DNA from: Albugo candida | Taxonomy: Eukaryota > Oomycota > Peronosporomycetes > Albuginales | NCBI GenBank assembly: GCA_040437565.1 | Contig: JBDOQK010000073.1 | Location: 62,001 to 126,000, forward strand | Direction: 5' to 3' | DNA length: 64,000 nt | In this document: piece by piece, positions 22,693 through 32,794 of the stretch | How the letters are laid out: each line of letters opens with the position of its first letter | How positions within the stretch are numbered: the stretch's first letter is position 1 | Position numbers and translations under genes: made by a program | The notes under the pieces: generated by a model | Told to the model about the DNA's origin: nothing | What the model saw: only the letters and a program-made list of their open reading frames with translations | The model's database searches: none

Positions 22693-25208
22693 ATGAGTCA
22701 AGCCGATTCGCTTGAGATCATTCATCTTGGACGAGGTGGTCTGATTGTGCAAACATCCATTGGCCCGATTCAGTTTGGAATGCCACCGGAAACAATCAAA
22801 GACTCGATGAAGCTTGGCATTTCTGTCCCGCGGCATTACATCGTACCTTCAGAACCATTCACCAAAACAATAGGCGCAAATATGGGCGTAAATGTAGCTG
22901 AATTCGAGTTCCCAGCCTATTGCAATTTTTTCTTTAAAGGACAAAGTATCAATCTGATCGTCCCCTCCAAAGACGTGGAAGATCGCATCCGAACGGTATT
23001 TCAAGAAACTTTGTTTGGACCAGTGAAATTAGATCTCGAGCAGGATTTTCCTCCTTCAACGCCGAAAGAATTGTATCCTGACTTGCATAAAGAGCTAGAG
23101 TACTTTCGAAAGTTTGGTGACACGCTTATCACGCTCGATAAGCTGATACAGTTTACCACTTTCAATGACGCCGGCGAGGCTTGGATCACAAAAGATAATC
23201 TACAAGTTTGTATCGAGAGTAAAAATGGCTCGTTCTGTATCATCGACAAAGATAAGACAGCAGTATTCCCAGACAGGATGAATTTACCTCTTCCTTCTAT
23301 CCCGCAAGCAAGCTTGAAATCCTTCTATCCGCCACAATTTGGTGTCACGGTACTAGGCAATTCGCATGGATTTGATCCTGATGGGAAAACTTCTGGCTAC
23401 GTGCTGTGGATTAATCATCGTGGGATTATGATTGACCCACCACCTTGCTCTTCTTCCATTCTTCAAGTCAACAATATGCCTGCATTGATGATTGATGGTG
23501 TGATTCTAACACACTGCCACGCAGATCACGACGCAGGTACATTCCAGAAAATTTTACAGGAAGGAAGAGTGTCGCTCATCACAACGCCAACAATTTACCA
23601 GTCCTTTTTACGAAAGTATTTGGCTTTATCTGGCTTCAAAAAGGATTTTCTAAAACGAGTTTTGGACTTCAGACGTGTTCGCATCAATGATCCCATCACA
23701 ATTCGCGGCGCTGAATTTCGCTTCTTCTACACTTTACACTCTATTCCATGTGTCGGATTTGAAGTAAGGTATGGCAATAAACGAATTGTGTTTTCTGGAG
23801 ATCATCTAAATGACGTCGAGCGTATCAAGATGCTACATGACAATGATATTATCTCTGCATTGCGTTACCAGGAACTCGTCAATTTCCCGTGGCATTGTGA
23901 CTTGATCCTTCACGAAGCTGGGGTTCCTCCCATTCATACTCCGCTAAAGACGTTAATGAGTCTGGATCAAGACATTCGTGATCGTCTCTACGTCGTGCAT
24001 ACAGCTGGCAAAGACTTGTCAGCTAGTTGCGGTCTCCGAGCTGCACCTGAAGGTGTGGAAAATACGATTGTGGTCGAAACAAATGCTCCAGAACATGCGG
24101 GTGCACTTGAAATTCTTGATCTTGTGCGGAAAATCGATCTTTTCAACGAATTGAGTTTTGGTCACGCGTACGAGATTCTTCAAATGGCAAAGAGAAAGAC
24201 GTACGAAAAAGACGTTTGTATCAAACAAGAAGGAGATATTGGGGATACATTTTATATAATTATTGTCGGAAATGCCCAAGTATTCTTTACGGAAAAAAAG
24301 AGCCGACCAATTGGACAAGGAAAGCACGATATTCCAATGCGTTCAGAGCAGCATGAAGCGGATTCTACAGATTATTCGCTAGCTAGTACGGCTGCAACTC
24401 CTCTTGCGCCATTCTCGAAGACATTCCGACCTGGCGAGTACTTTGACCTACAGACACTCTTGACTCCCGGCTGGATTTTGCCGTATCGTGCCATCGCGAA
24501 ATATAAAGTTTCCATGCTGGAATTCAATGCCGCAGAATTCAATTGGTTCCTGCAAAAAACTGCGGCCTTTGGACGCATGAAAAAACTCATACAAGCGAGG
24601 GCGCATTCCTCGTATACTTTATTGCAATCAAATCGAGTCTTTTGCAAATTCACAGCTACACAGCGTACCAGATTCGAAATCTTATTGGTTCAAAAAGAAG
24701 TTGGTAAAGATCAAGTACTTTGGAATGCGGGAGATATATGCACCTGCGCTTATATCATTGACAAGGGGCAATTCCGATTGAGAATGATGCCAACGCATAC
24801 GAATGAAACGGTGCTTGCTCGATCGCATACGCGGCGAACGTCTTGCTTCGCTTCAAGCGAGAACAGTTTGCATAAAAGTGGCGATTTTCTTGCATGCAAA
24901 AATGAAAGGAGAAATAGCGCTTCAAATGGGGTACGTGCATTTGGTCTGTTCATTCCAGCTGCATCTAACATGTATTGATATAGAGCGCATATGACTCAGC
25001 AGAAAGCGGAGAGAAGATTCTGACGCACGGCAATTTTGTCGGTGACGTGGATAAAATCATGTCGACAGTCATCACGTTCCAAACCAGTGAGCTCACAGCA
25101 GAGTCAAAAGGGACAGTCTTTACTATCCAGAAAGATGACTTGATAACTTTTTTGACGGAAAATCCAGGGATTCTCATGCGTCTGAGTGGTACGATACTAG
25201 TGACGTAA
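22693..25208 (+). CDS. Metallo-beta-lactamase / cyclic nucleotide-binding protein (candidate cNMP phosphodiesterase)
   Basis: Two exons, 22693-24930 and 24984-25208 (53-bp intron), give 820 aa. Residues of about 215-470 form a metallo-beta-lactamase fold with the metal site H274-C-H276-A-D278-H279 (HxHxDH), a later FSGDH and a HTAGK near the end. Two cyclic-nucleotide-binding-like domains follow: the first at about 505-640, including CIKQEGDIGDTFYIIIVGNA, and the second from about 670 to the C-terminus, with YIIDKGQFRL and, after the intron, a FVGDVDK turn. The N-terminal 210 residues are conserved-looking but unassigned. The same combination occurs in Dictyostelium PdeD/PdeE, cyclic-nucleotide phosphodiesterases regulated by cNMP sites. 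By analogy this may hydrolyse cAMP or cGMP; the function is inferred. The first cNMP domain has an Ala/Ser/Thr-rich insertion. Confidence 0.85.
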
Positions 25209-25583
25209 GCAAAAGGTATGTTGACGATATTGAATACAAAAACGTGGTTTGAATTGTGAATGACTGACTATATAAAGTAAAGATGAAATCTAAAATGTAT
25301 ACTATGTGCAATACATTGCGCCTTTTTCACCTACCCGACACGTCATTGAGATTTTACACCAATCTCAGGGGGTATAGCCTTGATGGGATTGGCTATAATT
25401 CCAAATTTCAACTTTCTTGCACGTAATCGAGCAGAGTATTAACAAAAATAGGGAGGACGTGTATGGTACCAACTCATTATGCTGGTCGCAAGAAACACCT
25501 TACGTGTAGTCAGTCTCCAAAACGCTTAAAACACGACACAAGTCCATAATCTCTTCTTTGTCCAATTTTTTGTAATACTATAA
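25209..25583. other. Short intergenic region
   Basis: These 375 bp between two plus-strand genes hold no frame or motif that I can assign. Confidence 0.5.
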
Positions 25584-26870
25584 ATGAACTCGATACGATT
25601 GACTACGAACGACACAAACGATCGAGTGTTACTAGATACATTTTGGATCACCCATATACTTGATTTGATAGTAAGAGGGGATACTATTAAGCTTCATTAT
25701 GTACTCGAACTGGTTGGAAGTGACCTAGATGTTACCAAAATATCGACAGAATGCGGTTTATTTGGACTCTACATTGCAGCATCACAAGGACACAATCAAA
25801 TTATGCAATTGCTACTAGATTACGGTGCTGATGTGAATCAGAGAACAATAGATGGATACACTGCTTTGCATGCCACTTCCCAGCGTGACCATTATAAATC
25901 CTTAAGGGTACTTTTGGACAGCCACGCAAATGTGAATGCTGCTGGACCAAATAATGCTCATGCAATCCACTTTGCCACACAAAACGGAAACCATGAACTC
26001 GTCGAGCTACTCATTCAGTATGGTGCCGATTTGAATGTGAAGATAGAAGACACCGGACTCACCCCTTTGATGATTGCCTCGCAGCTTGGATTGGTCAAAA
26101 TAGTAACAATACTTGTGCTTTCTGGAGTAGATCTTGATGCAGAAGATGCCGTTGGAAACACAGCTTTGCACTTTGCCGCGCGAGAAGGGAATCACAATAT
26201 CGCATATATATTGTTAGCCGCTGGAGCGGACTCTTACATCACAAATATGGAAGATGATAACCCAATTGACTTGGCAATTTATCATGGGCATACGAATGTT
26301 GTTTGCATCTTGGAGGAGATTTTCGAGCCGATGTCGAATGATAAGAACTTACCAAGTACGAAAACGTATTATCGCAATCAGATAATAGCAAAGAATCGTC
26401 GTAAATATGCCAGATTTCATGCGCTGGATAGTATTCTTGAAGAAAACCCGANNNNNNNNNNNNNNNNNNNNNNNNNNNNNNNNNNNNNNNNNNNNNNNNN
26501 NNNNNNNNNNNNNNNNNNNNNNNNNNNNNNNNNNNNNNNNNNNNNNNNNNNGCACTTTGCCGCGCGAGAAGGGAATCACAATATCGCATATATATTGTTA
26601 GCCGCTGGAGCGGACTCTTACATCACAAATATGGAAGATGATAACCCAATTGACTTGGCAATTTATCATGGGCATACGAATGTTGTTTGCATCTTGGAGG
26701 AGATTTTCGAGCCGATGTCGAATGATAAGAACTTACCAAGTACGAAAACGTATTATCGCAATCAGATAATAGCAAAGAATCGTCGTAAATATGCCAGATT
26801 TCATGCGCTGGATAGTATTCTTGAAGAAAACCCGAGCTTTCGAGATCGAGCACTTGTCGAGATTTTCTGA
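25584..26870 (+). CDS. Ankyrin-repeat protein (true length about 300 aa)
   Basis: The protein has five to six ankyrin repeats over residues of about 55-245, with the usual TALHxA...G(A/H)..v..LL..GADvN pattern (for example ALHFAAREGNHNIAYILLAAG and IMQLLLDYGADVNQRT). A short charged C-terminal tail follows. Such repeats mediate protein binding; no catalytic domain is seen, so no specific role can be given. The frame reads straight through a 100-N gap because gap plus overlap equals 384 bp, a multiple of three. This falsely repeats the last ankyrin unit. Joining 26451 to 26836 gives 301 codons with stop, about 300 aa. The start ATG follows a TA-rich leader. Confidence 0.82.
   Translation: MNSIRLTTNDTNDRVLLDTFWITHILDLIVRGDTIKLHYVLELVGSDLDVTKISTECGLFGLYIAASQGHNQIMQLLLDYGADVNQRTIDGYTALHATSQRDHYKSLRVLLDSHANVNAAGPNNAHAIHFATQNGNHELVELLIQYGADLNVKIEDTGLTPLMIASQLGLVKIVTILVLSGVDLDAEDAVGNTALHFAAREGNHNIAYILLAAGADSYITNMEDDNPIDLAIYHGHTNVVCILEEIFEPMSNDKNLPSTKTYYRNQIIAKNRRKYARFHALDSILEENPXXXXXXXXXXXXXXXXXXXXXXXXXXXXXXXXXXHFAAREGNHNIAYILLAAGADSYITNMEDDNPIDLAIYHGHTNVVCILEEIFEPMSNDKNLPSTKTYYRNQIIAKNRRKYARFHALDSILEENPSFRDRALVEIF
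26452..26551. other. Assembly gap (100 N) flanked by a 284-bp overlap
   Basis: Positions 26168-26451 recur identically at 26552-26835 (offset 384), abutting the gap. This is an unmerged contig overlap inside the ankyrin gene. Confidence 0.95.
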
Positions 26871-26983
26871 GTCTGAGATTCGATGTAGTGGCGACTGTAA
26901 AAGCTGATTCTATAAAACTGTACGAGTGATTACATTATTAGAGGCAATACTCGCAATACATTATATCGTGTCGCTCGACCACA

Positions 26984-29729
26984 ATGAGCGATCCGTTTTA
27001 TTTGGCCGATATTTTGTTAGGACGTGTCGGTGTCTTACGCTCAACTACTGAGAGTCTTTTGCTGGAACTATGTAAACCACCGTCTTCCTTGGATAACTGT
27101 ATTCCTTCGACCAAAGAATGTGGCGCACCAGCATCCAATGAGACCGCCAGTACCGCGTCAATATCCGATGGAGAAACGGTTCGTGCTTCCATCAAAAACA
27201 AATTGGAGCGAATACAAACAAATCTTAAGTTACTGAAAAGACTTGGACCTGAATTTGGTGAGTTTTCACTCATTTCAGCTGCCAATATATAAAATGACTT
27301 CCAATTTGAATGAGCAGTGGCGCTGGAAAAAAAGCTTAAAGGCACCGAGGAGGTCACGCCGGCTCATCGGTACGTAATACCGCTGTTAGAGTATGTGTCG
27401 GCTGTACCCAACAGATGAAAAACGATAGTAATCTCTCATTGGAATACCATTGGAAACACCACGTGCAGGAAATGGGCGAAAAAGCGCACAATGTTTTTCT
27501 CGAGTTTCTCAGTAAAGCTTTTCCTCGCTTGGAAATGCTGGGTGATGAGCGCTGCCCTCCACCTCTAATTCCTTATTTTATTCCGAAGTCGCACAAACGA
27601 TTGCGCCTGGTCGATTTTGGAGGTCGCAAAATACCCGCGTACGTATCAAGCTCCACATACAAGTTTAATTGTGACACTTTGTCGTAGCACGCTGCCAGAA
27701 ATGATGGATTTCATGATGTCGAAAAACTCAAAGTTGGTTTTTTACAAGCAAATTGAAACAACTCGAGGCGGTCGTCGTGTCATTCGATCCATTCGATGCG
27801 ATATCAATAACGAATTTGCAGTGTGGATTTCATTCTGCCCATTGATTCCTGAAGAAGGACCAAATGGAGAGATCGGCGTAAACGCGAGCCCGATGACACC
27901 TTCCACACCGACATCTCCTGCTACACTTGGAGGACGAAATGTGCGACACAAAGCAAAGCAACGTCAACAAAAACAGCTCATTTTGAAAAAGCGAAAGAAT
28001 GATATGCTTGCACGTGCGAAATTAGCAGCAGAAGAAGCAACCAAAATTGAAGTGGAAGAGCTTAAAATACGTATTACACAAGCTCGAGAAGAANNNNNNN
28101 NNNNNNNNNNNNNNNNNNNNNNNNNNNNNNNNNNNNNNNNNNNNNNNNNNNNNNNNNNNNNNNNNNNNNNNNNNNNNNNNNNNNNNNNNNNNNCGTTTTA
28201 TTTGGCCGATATTTTGTTAGGACGTGTCGGTGTCTTACGCTCAACTACTGAGAGTCTTTTGCTGGAACTATGTAAACCACCGTCTTCCTTGGATAACTGT
28301 ATTCCTTCGACCAAAGAATGTGGCGCACCAGCATCCAATGAGACCGCCAGTACCGCGTCAATATCCGATGGAGAAACGGTTCGTGCTTCCATCAAAAACA
28401 AATTGGAGCGAATACAAACAAATCTTAAGTTACTGAAAAGACTTGGACCTGAATTTGGTGAGTTTTCACTCATTTCAGCTGCCAATATATAAAATGACTT
28501 CCAATTTGAATGAGCAGTGGCGCTGGAAAAAAAGCTTAAAGGCACCGAGGAGGTCACGCCGGCTCATCGGTACGTAATACCGCTGTTAGAGTATGTGTCG
28601 GCTGTACCCAACAGATGAAAAACGATAGTAATCTCTCATTGGAATACCATTGGAAACACCACGTGCAGGAAATGGGCGAAAAAGCGCACAATGTTTTTCT
28701 CGAGTTTCTCAGTAAAGCTTTTCCTCGCTTGGAAATGCTGGGTGATGAGCGCTGCCCTCCACCTCTAATTCCTTATTTTATTCCGAAGTCGCACAAACGA
28801 TTGCGCCTGGTCGATTTTGGAGGTCGCAAAATACCCGCGTACGTATCAAGCTCCACATACAAGTTTAATTGTGACACTTTGTCGTAGCACGCTGCCAGAA
28901 ATGATGGATTTCATGATGTCGAAAAACTCAAAGTTGGTTTTTTACAAGCAAATTGAAACAACTCGAGGCGGTCGTCGTGTCATTCGATCCATTCGATGCG
29001 ATATCAATAACGAATTTGCAGTGTGGATTTCATTCTGCCCATTGATTCCTGAAGAAGGACCAAATGGAGAGATCGGCGTAAACGCGAGCCCGATGACACC
29101 TTCCACACCGACATCTCCTGCTACACTTGGAGGACGAAATGTGCGACACAAAGCAAAGCAACGTCAACAAAAACAGCTCATTTTGAAAAAGCGAAAGAAT
29201 GATATGCTTGCACGTGCGAAATTAGCAGCAGAAGAAGCAACCAAAATTGAAGTGGAAGAGCTTAAAATACGTATTACACAAGCTCGAGAAGAAAATAGAG
29301 AACTTCAATTATCTAATGCGGCTAGCATACAAGTAACAAGCTACATCCAACGGCTCTCCGTCTTCCCTTTGCACGAGAAAGTCGATCCGTGTATGGGCGC
29401 CTGGGCCGAATCCCGGCACCAATTGTTTCAATTGATCACGTTGCATGCGCGCAAGGCATTACGACATTTCAAAGCGTATCATCCGAAAACGTGTTTCTAT
29501 CATCTTTTTGTACGTGTTTGCCAGCAGGAACGAAAGGACTTATCGCTCACTTTGCTATTGATAGACATGGTTTGGATATTATGAGAAATTGTATCAGACG
29601 CCTTGCACTATTTGTAAGCGAGTTTTGATCAAGGAAAATGAAGAATGGGCATACATGCCGCCATCCTTCAGGGATTATGGATCAGGTATCGCATACCATA
29701 CCAAGTGCCTAGCCACTACTCAGGCCTAA
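26984..29729 (+). CDS. Mediator complex subunit 27-like protein
   Basis: Five exons after removing the overlap: 26984-27257, 27318-27369, 27429-27638, 27688-28093 continued at 29294-29509, and 29565-29729. Introns are 60, 59, 49 and 55 bp; the total is 440 aa and all junctions are in phase. MED27 belongs to the tail/upper-middle part of the Mediator complex, which links activators to RNA polymerase II. The N-terminal half is helical. A long Lys/Gln/Ala-rich helix (KQRQQKQLILKKRKNDMLAR) sits in the middle. The C-terminus has the family-like WFGYYEKLYQTPCTICKRVL, followed by PPSFRDY and a final YHTKC. The Cys pair plus His/Cys probably binds zinc. Compared with about 311 aa in human, the middle helix is extra. 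The stop lies 17 bp from that of the convergent neighbour. Confidence 0.68.
28094..28193. other. Assembly gap (100 N) flanked by an 1100-bp overlap
   Basis: Positions 26994-28093 recur identically at 28194-29293 (offset 1200), abutting the gap. The second set of MED27 exons 1-4 is therefore false; only one gene exists. Confidence 0.95.
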
Positions 29730-29746
29730 TAATCGCTGGTGAGCTG

Positions 29747-30710
29747 TTATGAGAGCCGAATTGGTAAGGGTTTCCCAAAGCTAACTTCTGGTCGTAAGGA
29801 TATGCTACCAGACGTTTGTACTTGAGCGTATTTGTCTCGAAGAGCCAAGTTGGCCCAGTTGGATGGTGTGATGGCGCATTTATCTGCCAAAGGGACCGGG
29901 TCCGCCAGATCCATTGCCTCATATGATTCTAGAAGAAATGCTTTTGCAGGATCAATAGATTGTGNNNNNNNNNNNNNNNNNNNNNNNNNNNNNNNNNNNN
30001 NNNNNNNNNNNNNNNNNNNNNNNNNNNNNNNNNNNNNNNNNNNNNNNNNNNNNNNNNNNNNNNNTAAAAAGTTAAAACGTACTCGCTGCAGGTGAAATCG
30101 GTGTATCGTTGCTGATTGGAAGATTCAACGATCGCGTGAACAATGAGAACCACGTTATTCGAGGTCCCGCTTCCGATCGCTTACGCACCCATGCATCTGC
30201 TTTTTTCTCAAATGCTGCATTTCGTTCCAATTGAGCCGGTATGACAATGATTTCACGGTCATTGCAGGTCAGAATACGCGTTGAATATAACGATTTGCAC
30301 AGTCCGTCGTTCGTTTCTTCCATGACTGATTTTTGGCCGATTTGATTCACAACGATACATCCGCAGTGATCGAATCGCTGGTCCTTACGTATTTGACGGA
30401 GTAGAAACGCTTTCAGTGCTGGGAATGGTTGCATCGAAATGAGATTCTGAGAGAATAAAATAAGATCGCCAGTCTGAAGCGTGTCCATAATCATATCGTC
30501 CATGGATCCAGTGACGAAATGGAACTCTGATGTATAGTTGGATTCCACCGCACTCTGTCGATTCACGATGTCTGTGTTGTAAGAGGAGATTGCGTACGCT
30601 TTTTCTATGCGATCACGTTGTATCCGAGAAGCGTTGAGGCTCCATACTGCCGGTATGATCGCAGGAAGCGCTACTAAAGTTTTCCCAGCGAACGAGAACT
30701 TTTGACGCAT
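29747..30710 (-). CDS. Papain-fold (NlpC/P60, YiiX-like) protein, interrupted by a gap
   Basis: The 5' part, 30710 down to the gap, encodes about 205 residues from ATG. A hydrophobic stretch near the N-terminus (TLVALPAIIPAVW) could be a signal or membrane anchor. TGDLILFSQN near residue 85 and FDHCGCIVV near residue 120 match the GDLxxF...H.G.vv pattern of permuted papain-fold enzymes (YiiX/LRAT/NlpC-like), whose members cleave or transfer acyl or amide bonds. Across the 100-N gap, 29964-29747 has an open minus frame beginning SIDPAKAFLLESYEAM and ending LPIRLS at a TAA. It looks like the C-terminal exon, so the whole protein would exceed 290 aa. The exact junction is hidden. The gene is convergent with MED27 (17 bp apart). 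The enzyme class is tentative. Confidence 0.55.
29965..30064. other. Assembly gap (100 N), no overlap found
   Basis: The bases on the two sides share no repeat, so real sequence of unknown length is missing inside the papain-fold gene. Confidence 0.9.
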
Positions 30711-30769
30711 ACTCGATTCCTAATTAAAAGTAATGCAAGGATTTTGTGATATATTAGTGTACGCATACA

Positions 30770-32794
30770 TCAATCAACCCACGATGTCATCAGTTTAGCT
30801 ACTTGTCCCGCTTCTTGTTCAGCTGAGAGTGCGGATAGCTGGTAGCAAACTTGGAGGAAATGAAGCTTCAAGTGGATTTGACCCTTACGCTTCAATAAAA
30901 TTCCCAAATCTCTTTCGATTTCGATCGGATCTTCCAAACTCAGCGCTTCCTCTCTCCATCTAGCGCCCGAACGGTTCCAGCTCTTCGCTTTCTTTGACAA
31001 TATTGATGAGAATCGCAAGGAAACCACCCAATCATTCCAATTGAATTCAAAGCAATAATAATGGAAGAATTCCATCAACAGAATCAGAGTTTCTTTCCGG
31101 CTGTTATTGTTTCTCCAACGAAATGCGTTGTGCGCTCCAGCTTGTATGTCAATATTCTCGTGAATAGATTCAAAATCGACACTGAGTGGATTTGAAGCAA
31201 ATGCAGTTTCCTGCTGCTGATATTGCTCATGCAAATCGATCTTGGGTACACTTCCTGGATACTTTTGTTGGAAGAAGAACAGTATGAGTAATTGTAAGCC
31301 GTACGAGCTCAGCTCTGAGATGAATGCGTTCTTTCTCCGTTTGAGTTGCTTCATCCAGCAGCGAACCCATAATGAAACTATGTAAACGTAATTTTCGGCA
31401 ATAAGTGAATGCTCTTCTCCTTGACCGATCCAATAAGATATGAGTTTTGTGTTCCATAATGCTGCGATGTTATTGATACAGATATCAATCTGTTGGTTCC
31501 GATCGTCGTACTCAATGCAAAGACGAGCTATTGGAATTCGAGCATTTGTAATGACAGAAAACCTGACTGATTTCGACTTAGAAAAGAGGCTCTGTGTCGA
31601 TACAATCGACTCCAAGTGATCCTTGAGCTTGTGCACAAGGCTTGCTGAGGCTTTGCGAAATACGGTCGATTGGGACGATAGAATCACAACCAAATCCAGG
31701 TCGGTTGTCTCGCTTTCTATTATTAATTTGGTTGCAGCTGAGCCAAAAAGATAAACCGATGCATCAGACCACAATAGCTGAATGCTTCGCTCGACCTCCC
31801 GTCGAATTTTTTCGTTTTGTATCTCATTTTGACATGCGCCTTGCAGGATTCTCTCACTAGCGTCATTGAAAGAGGTCTCCACGGTCTGGTCCTCACGTAC
31901 AGCTTGCATTTTTTGACTCATCTGACTTTGTATGCCGCTTTTTCTGTATCCATTGAGCAGAACTGGGAATTTCGATAGCTCTGTGGGCTGGAGATAGTAT
32001 GCAAAAGAGCATCGTTGCAGCTCGACGCTCGCGTTCCAAAGGAGACGACACGCAGTTTCCATCTCGGGGACCTTCTCCTTACGTTTCCTAGCGCCATCTT
32101 CATTGCCATATAAATGATATAACCAGTACCGTATGATTCTTTGAAAGCACAATTCAGGAGTCAGGAGCTCGTGTATATTATATTCAAGTATAAATTTCGC
32201 AATACAAAGCGGCTTCACAATTAATAATGCATCATCCGACCCATGTTCGTTATCTGATTCGGATAGTACAGGTGATAACGCGACTTTTAGAAATTCATCG
32301 CCTGTTAGATGCAATCGTTTGGCGTAATGTGCGGCCGCTTTCGGGTTTCTATTTTTTACACCTTTCTCCTTCAATAAAATTTCTCGGATCATTACTATTT
32401 TTGCAGTCGAATCGTTCAAGCGCTTTGTAATTGTTTGCGCGATATCCCACGCATTACTCGTTTCCAAAGACGCAGTCTGAAGAAAATGCTTGAATGAATC
32501 GATGGTTCTTATATCATCAGGCGATAATTCGTTCCCATCTTTATCTCGCACAATGGATGAGGAACATGCAAGCGCTTTTCGTTCAGACTTTGTTTTTCGT
32601 CTTCCTTTGGAATGTGTTCGCTTTCGTTTAGAGCTGCTTCCTAATGCCATTTGTGTGGTATCCACCATTGGCAATTCTATGTGGTACACGTCGACTTCTG
32701 CTTGAAGTCCCGCAGTTCGAAGTTGGGCGCTTGGTTTTATCAGATGCGAATTGAAACGATATGCATTCATTCCGTCAGGGTGCGGGATTGACAA
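30770..32794 (-). CDS. Non-canonical poly(A)/(U) polymerase-type nucleotidyltransferase
   Basis: A single exon of 674 aa from the first ATG (32794); a second ATG at 32770 would give 666 aa. Residues 351-352 (GS), D365-x-D367 (in ETTDLDLVV) and D437 (QIDICI) are the three-carboxylate catalytic signature of DNA polymerase beta-like nucleotidyltransferases. A PAP-associated region follows, including a GLQLLILFFFQQ helix near residue 500 and KETLILLMEFFHYYCFEF near 570. A basic cluster at 56-73 (KRKRTHSKGRRKTKSERK) suggests nuclear import. The family adds A or U tails to RNA (TRF4, TUTase, Cid1 types); which base is used cannot be told. The start codon overlaps the stop of the upstream DDHD gene: 4 bp (ATGA) with the second Met, 28 bp with the first. 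The stop lies 59 bp before the next start. Confidence 0.8.
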   Translation of the reverse strand: MSIPHPDGMNAYRFNSHLIKPSAQLRTAGLQAEVDVYHIELPMVDTTQMALGSSSKRKRTHSKGRRKTKSERKALACSSSIVRDKDGNELSPDDIRTIDSFKHFLQTASLETSNAWDIAQTITKRLNDSTAKIVMIREILLKEKGVKNRNPKAAAHYAKRLHLTGDEFLKVALSPVLSESDNEHGSDDALLIVKPLCIAKFILEYNIHELLTPELCFQRIIRYWLYHLYGNEDGARKRKEKVPEMETACRLLWNASVELQRCSFAYYLQPTELSKFPVLLNGYRKSGIQSQMSQKMQAVREDQTVETSFNDASERILQGACQNEIQNEKIRREVERSIQLLWSDASVYLFGSAATKLIIESETTDLDLVVILSSQSTVFRKASASLVHKLKDHLESIVSTQSLFSKSKSVRFSVITNARIPIARLCIEYDDRNQQIDICINNIAALWNTKLISYWIGQGEEHSLIAENYVYIVSLWVRCWMKQLKRRKNAFISELSSYGLQLLILFFFQQKYPGSVPKIDLHEQYQQQETAFASNPLSVDFESIHENIDIQAGAHNAFRWRNNNSRKETLILLMEFFHYYCFEFNWNDWVVSLRFSSILSKKAKSWNRSGARWREEALSLEDPIEIERDLGILLKRKGQIHLKLHFLQVCYQLSALSAEQEAGQVAKLMTSWVD

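Noticed and set aside
25584-26870. A 428-aa ankyrin protein with a repeated C-terminal half
   Set aside because: Gap plus overlap is 384 bp, a multiple of three, so the frame passes through by accident. The merged gene encodes about 300 aa.
26994-29293. Two tandem MED27-like genes
   Set aside because: The two 1100-bp blocks are identical and abut a 100-N gap, so they are one locus assembled twice.
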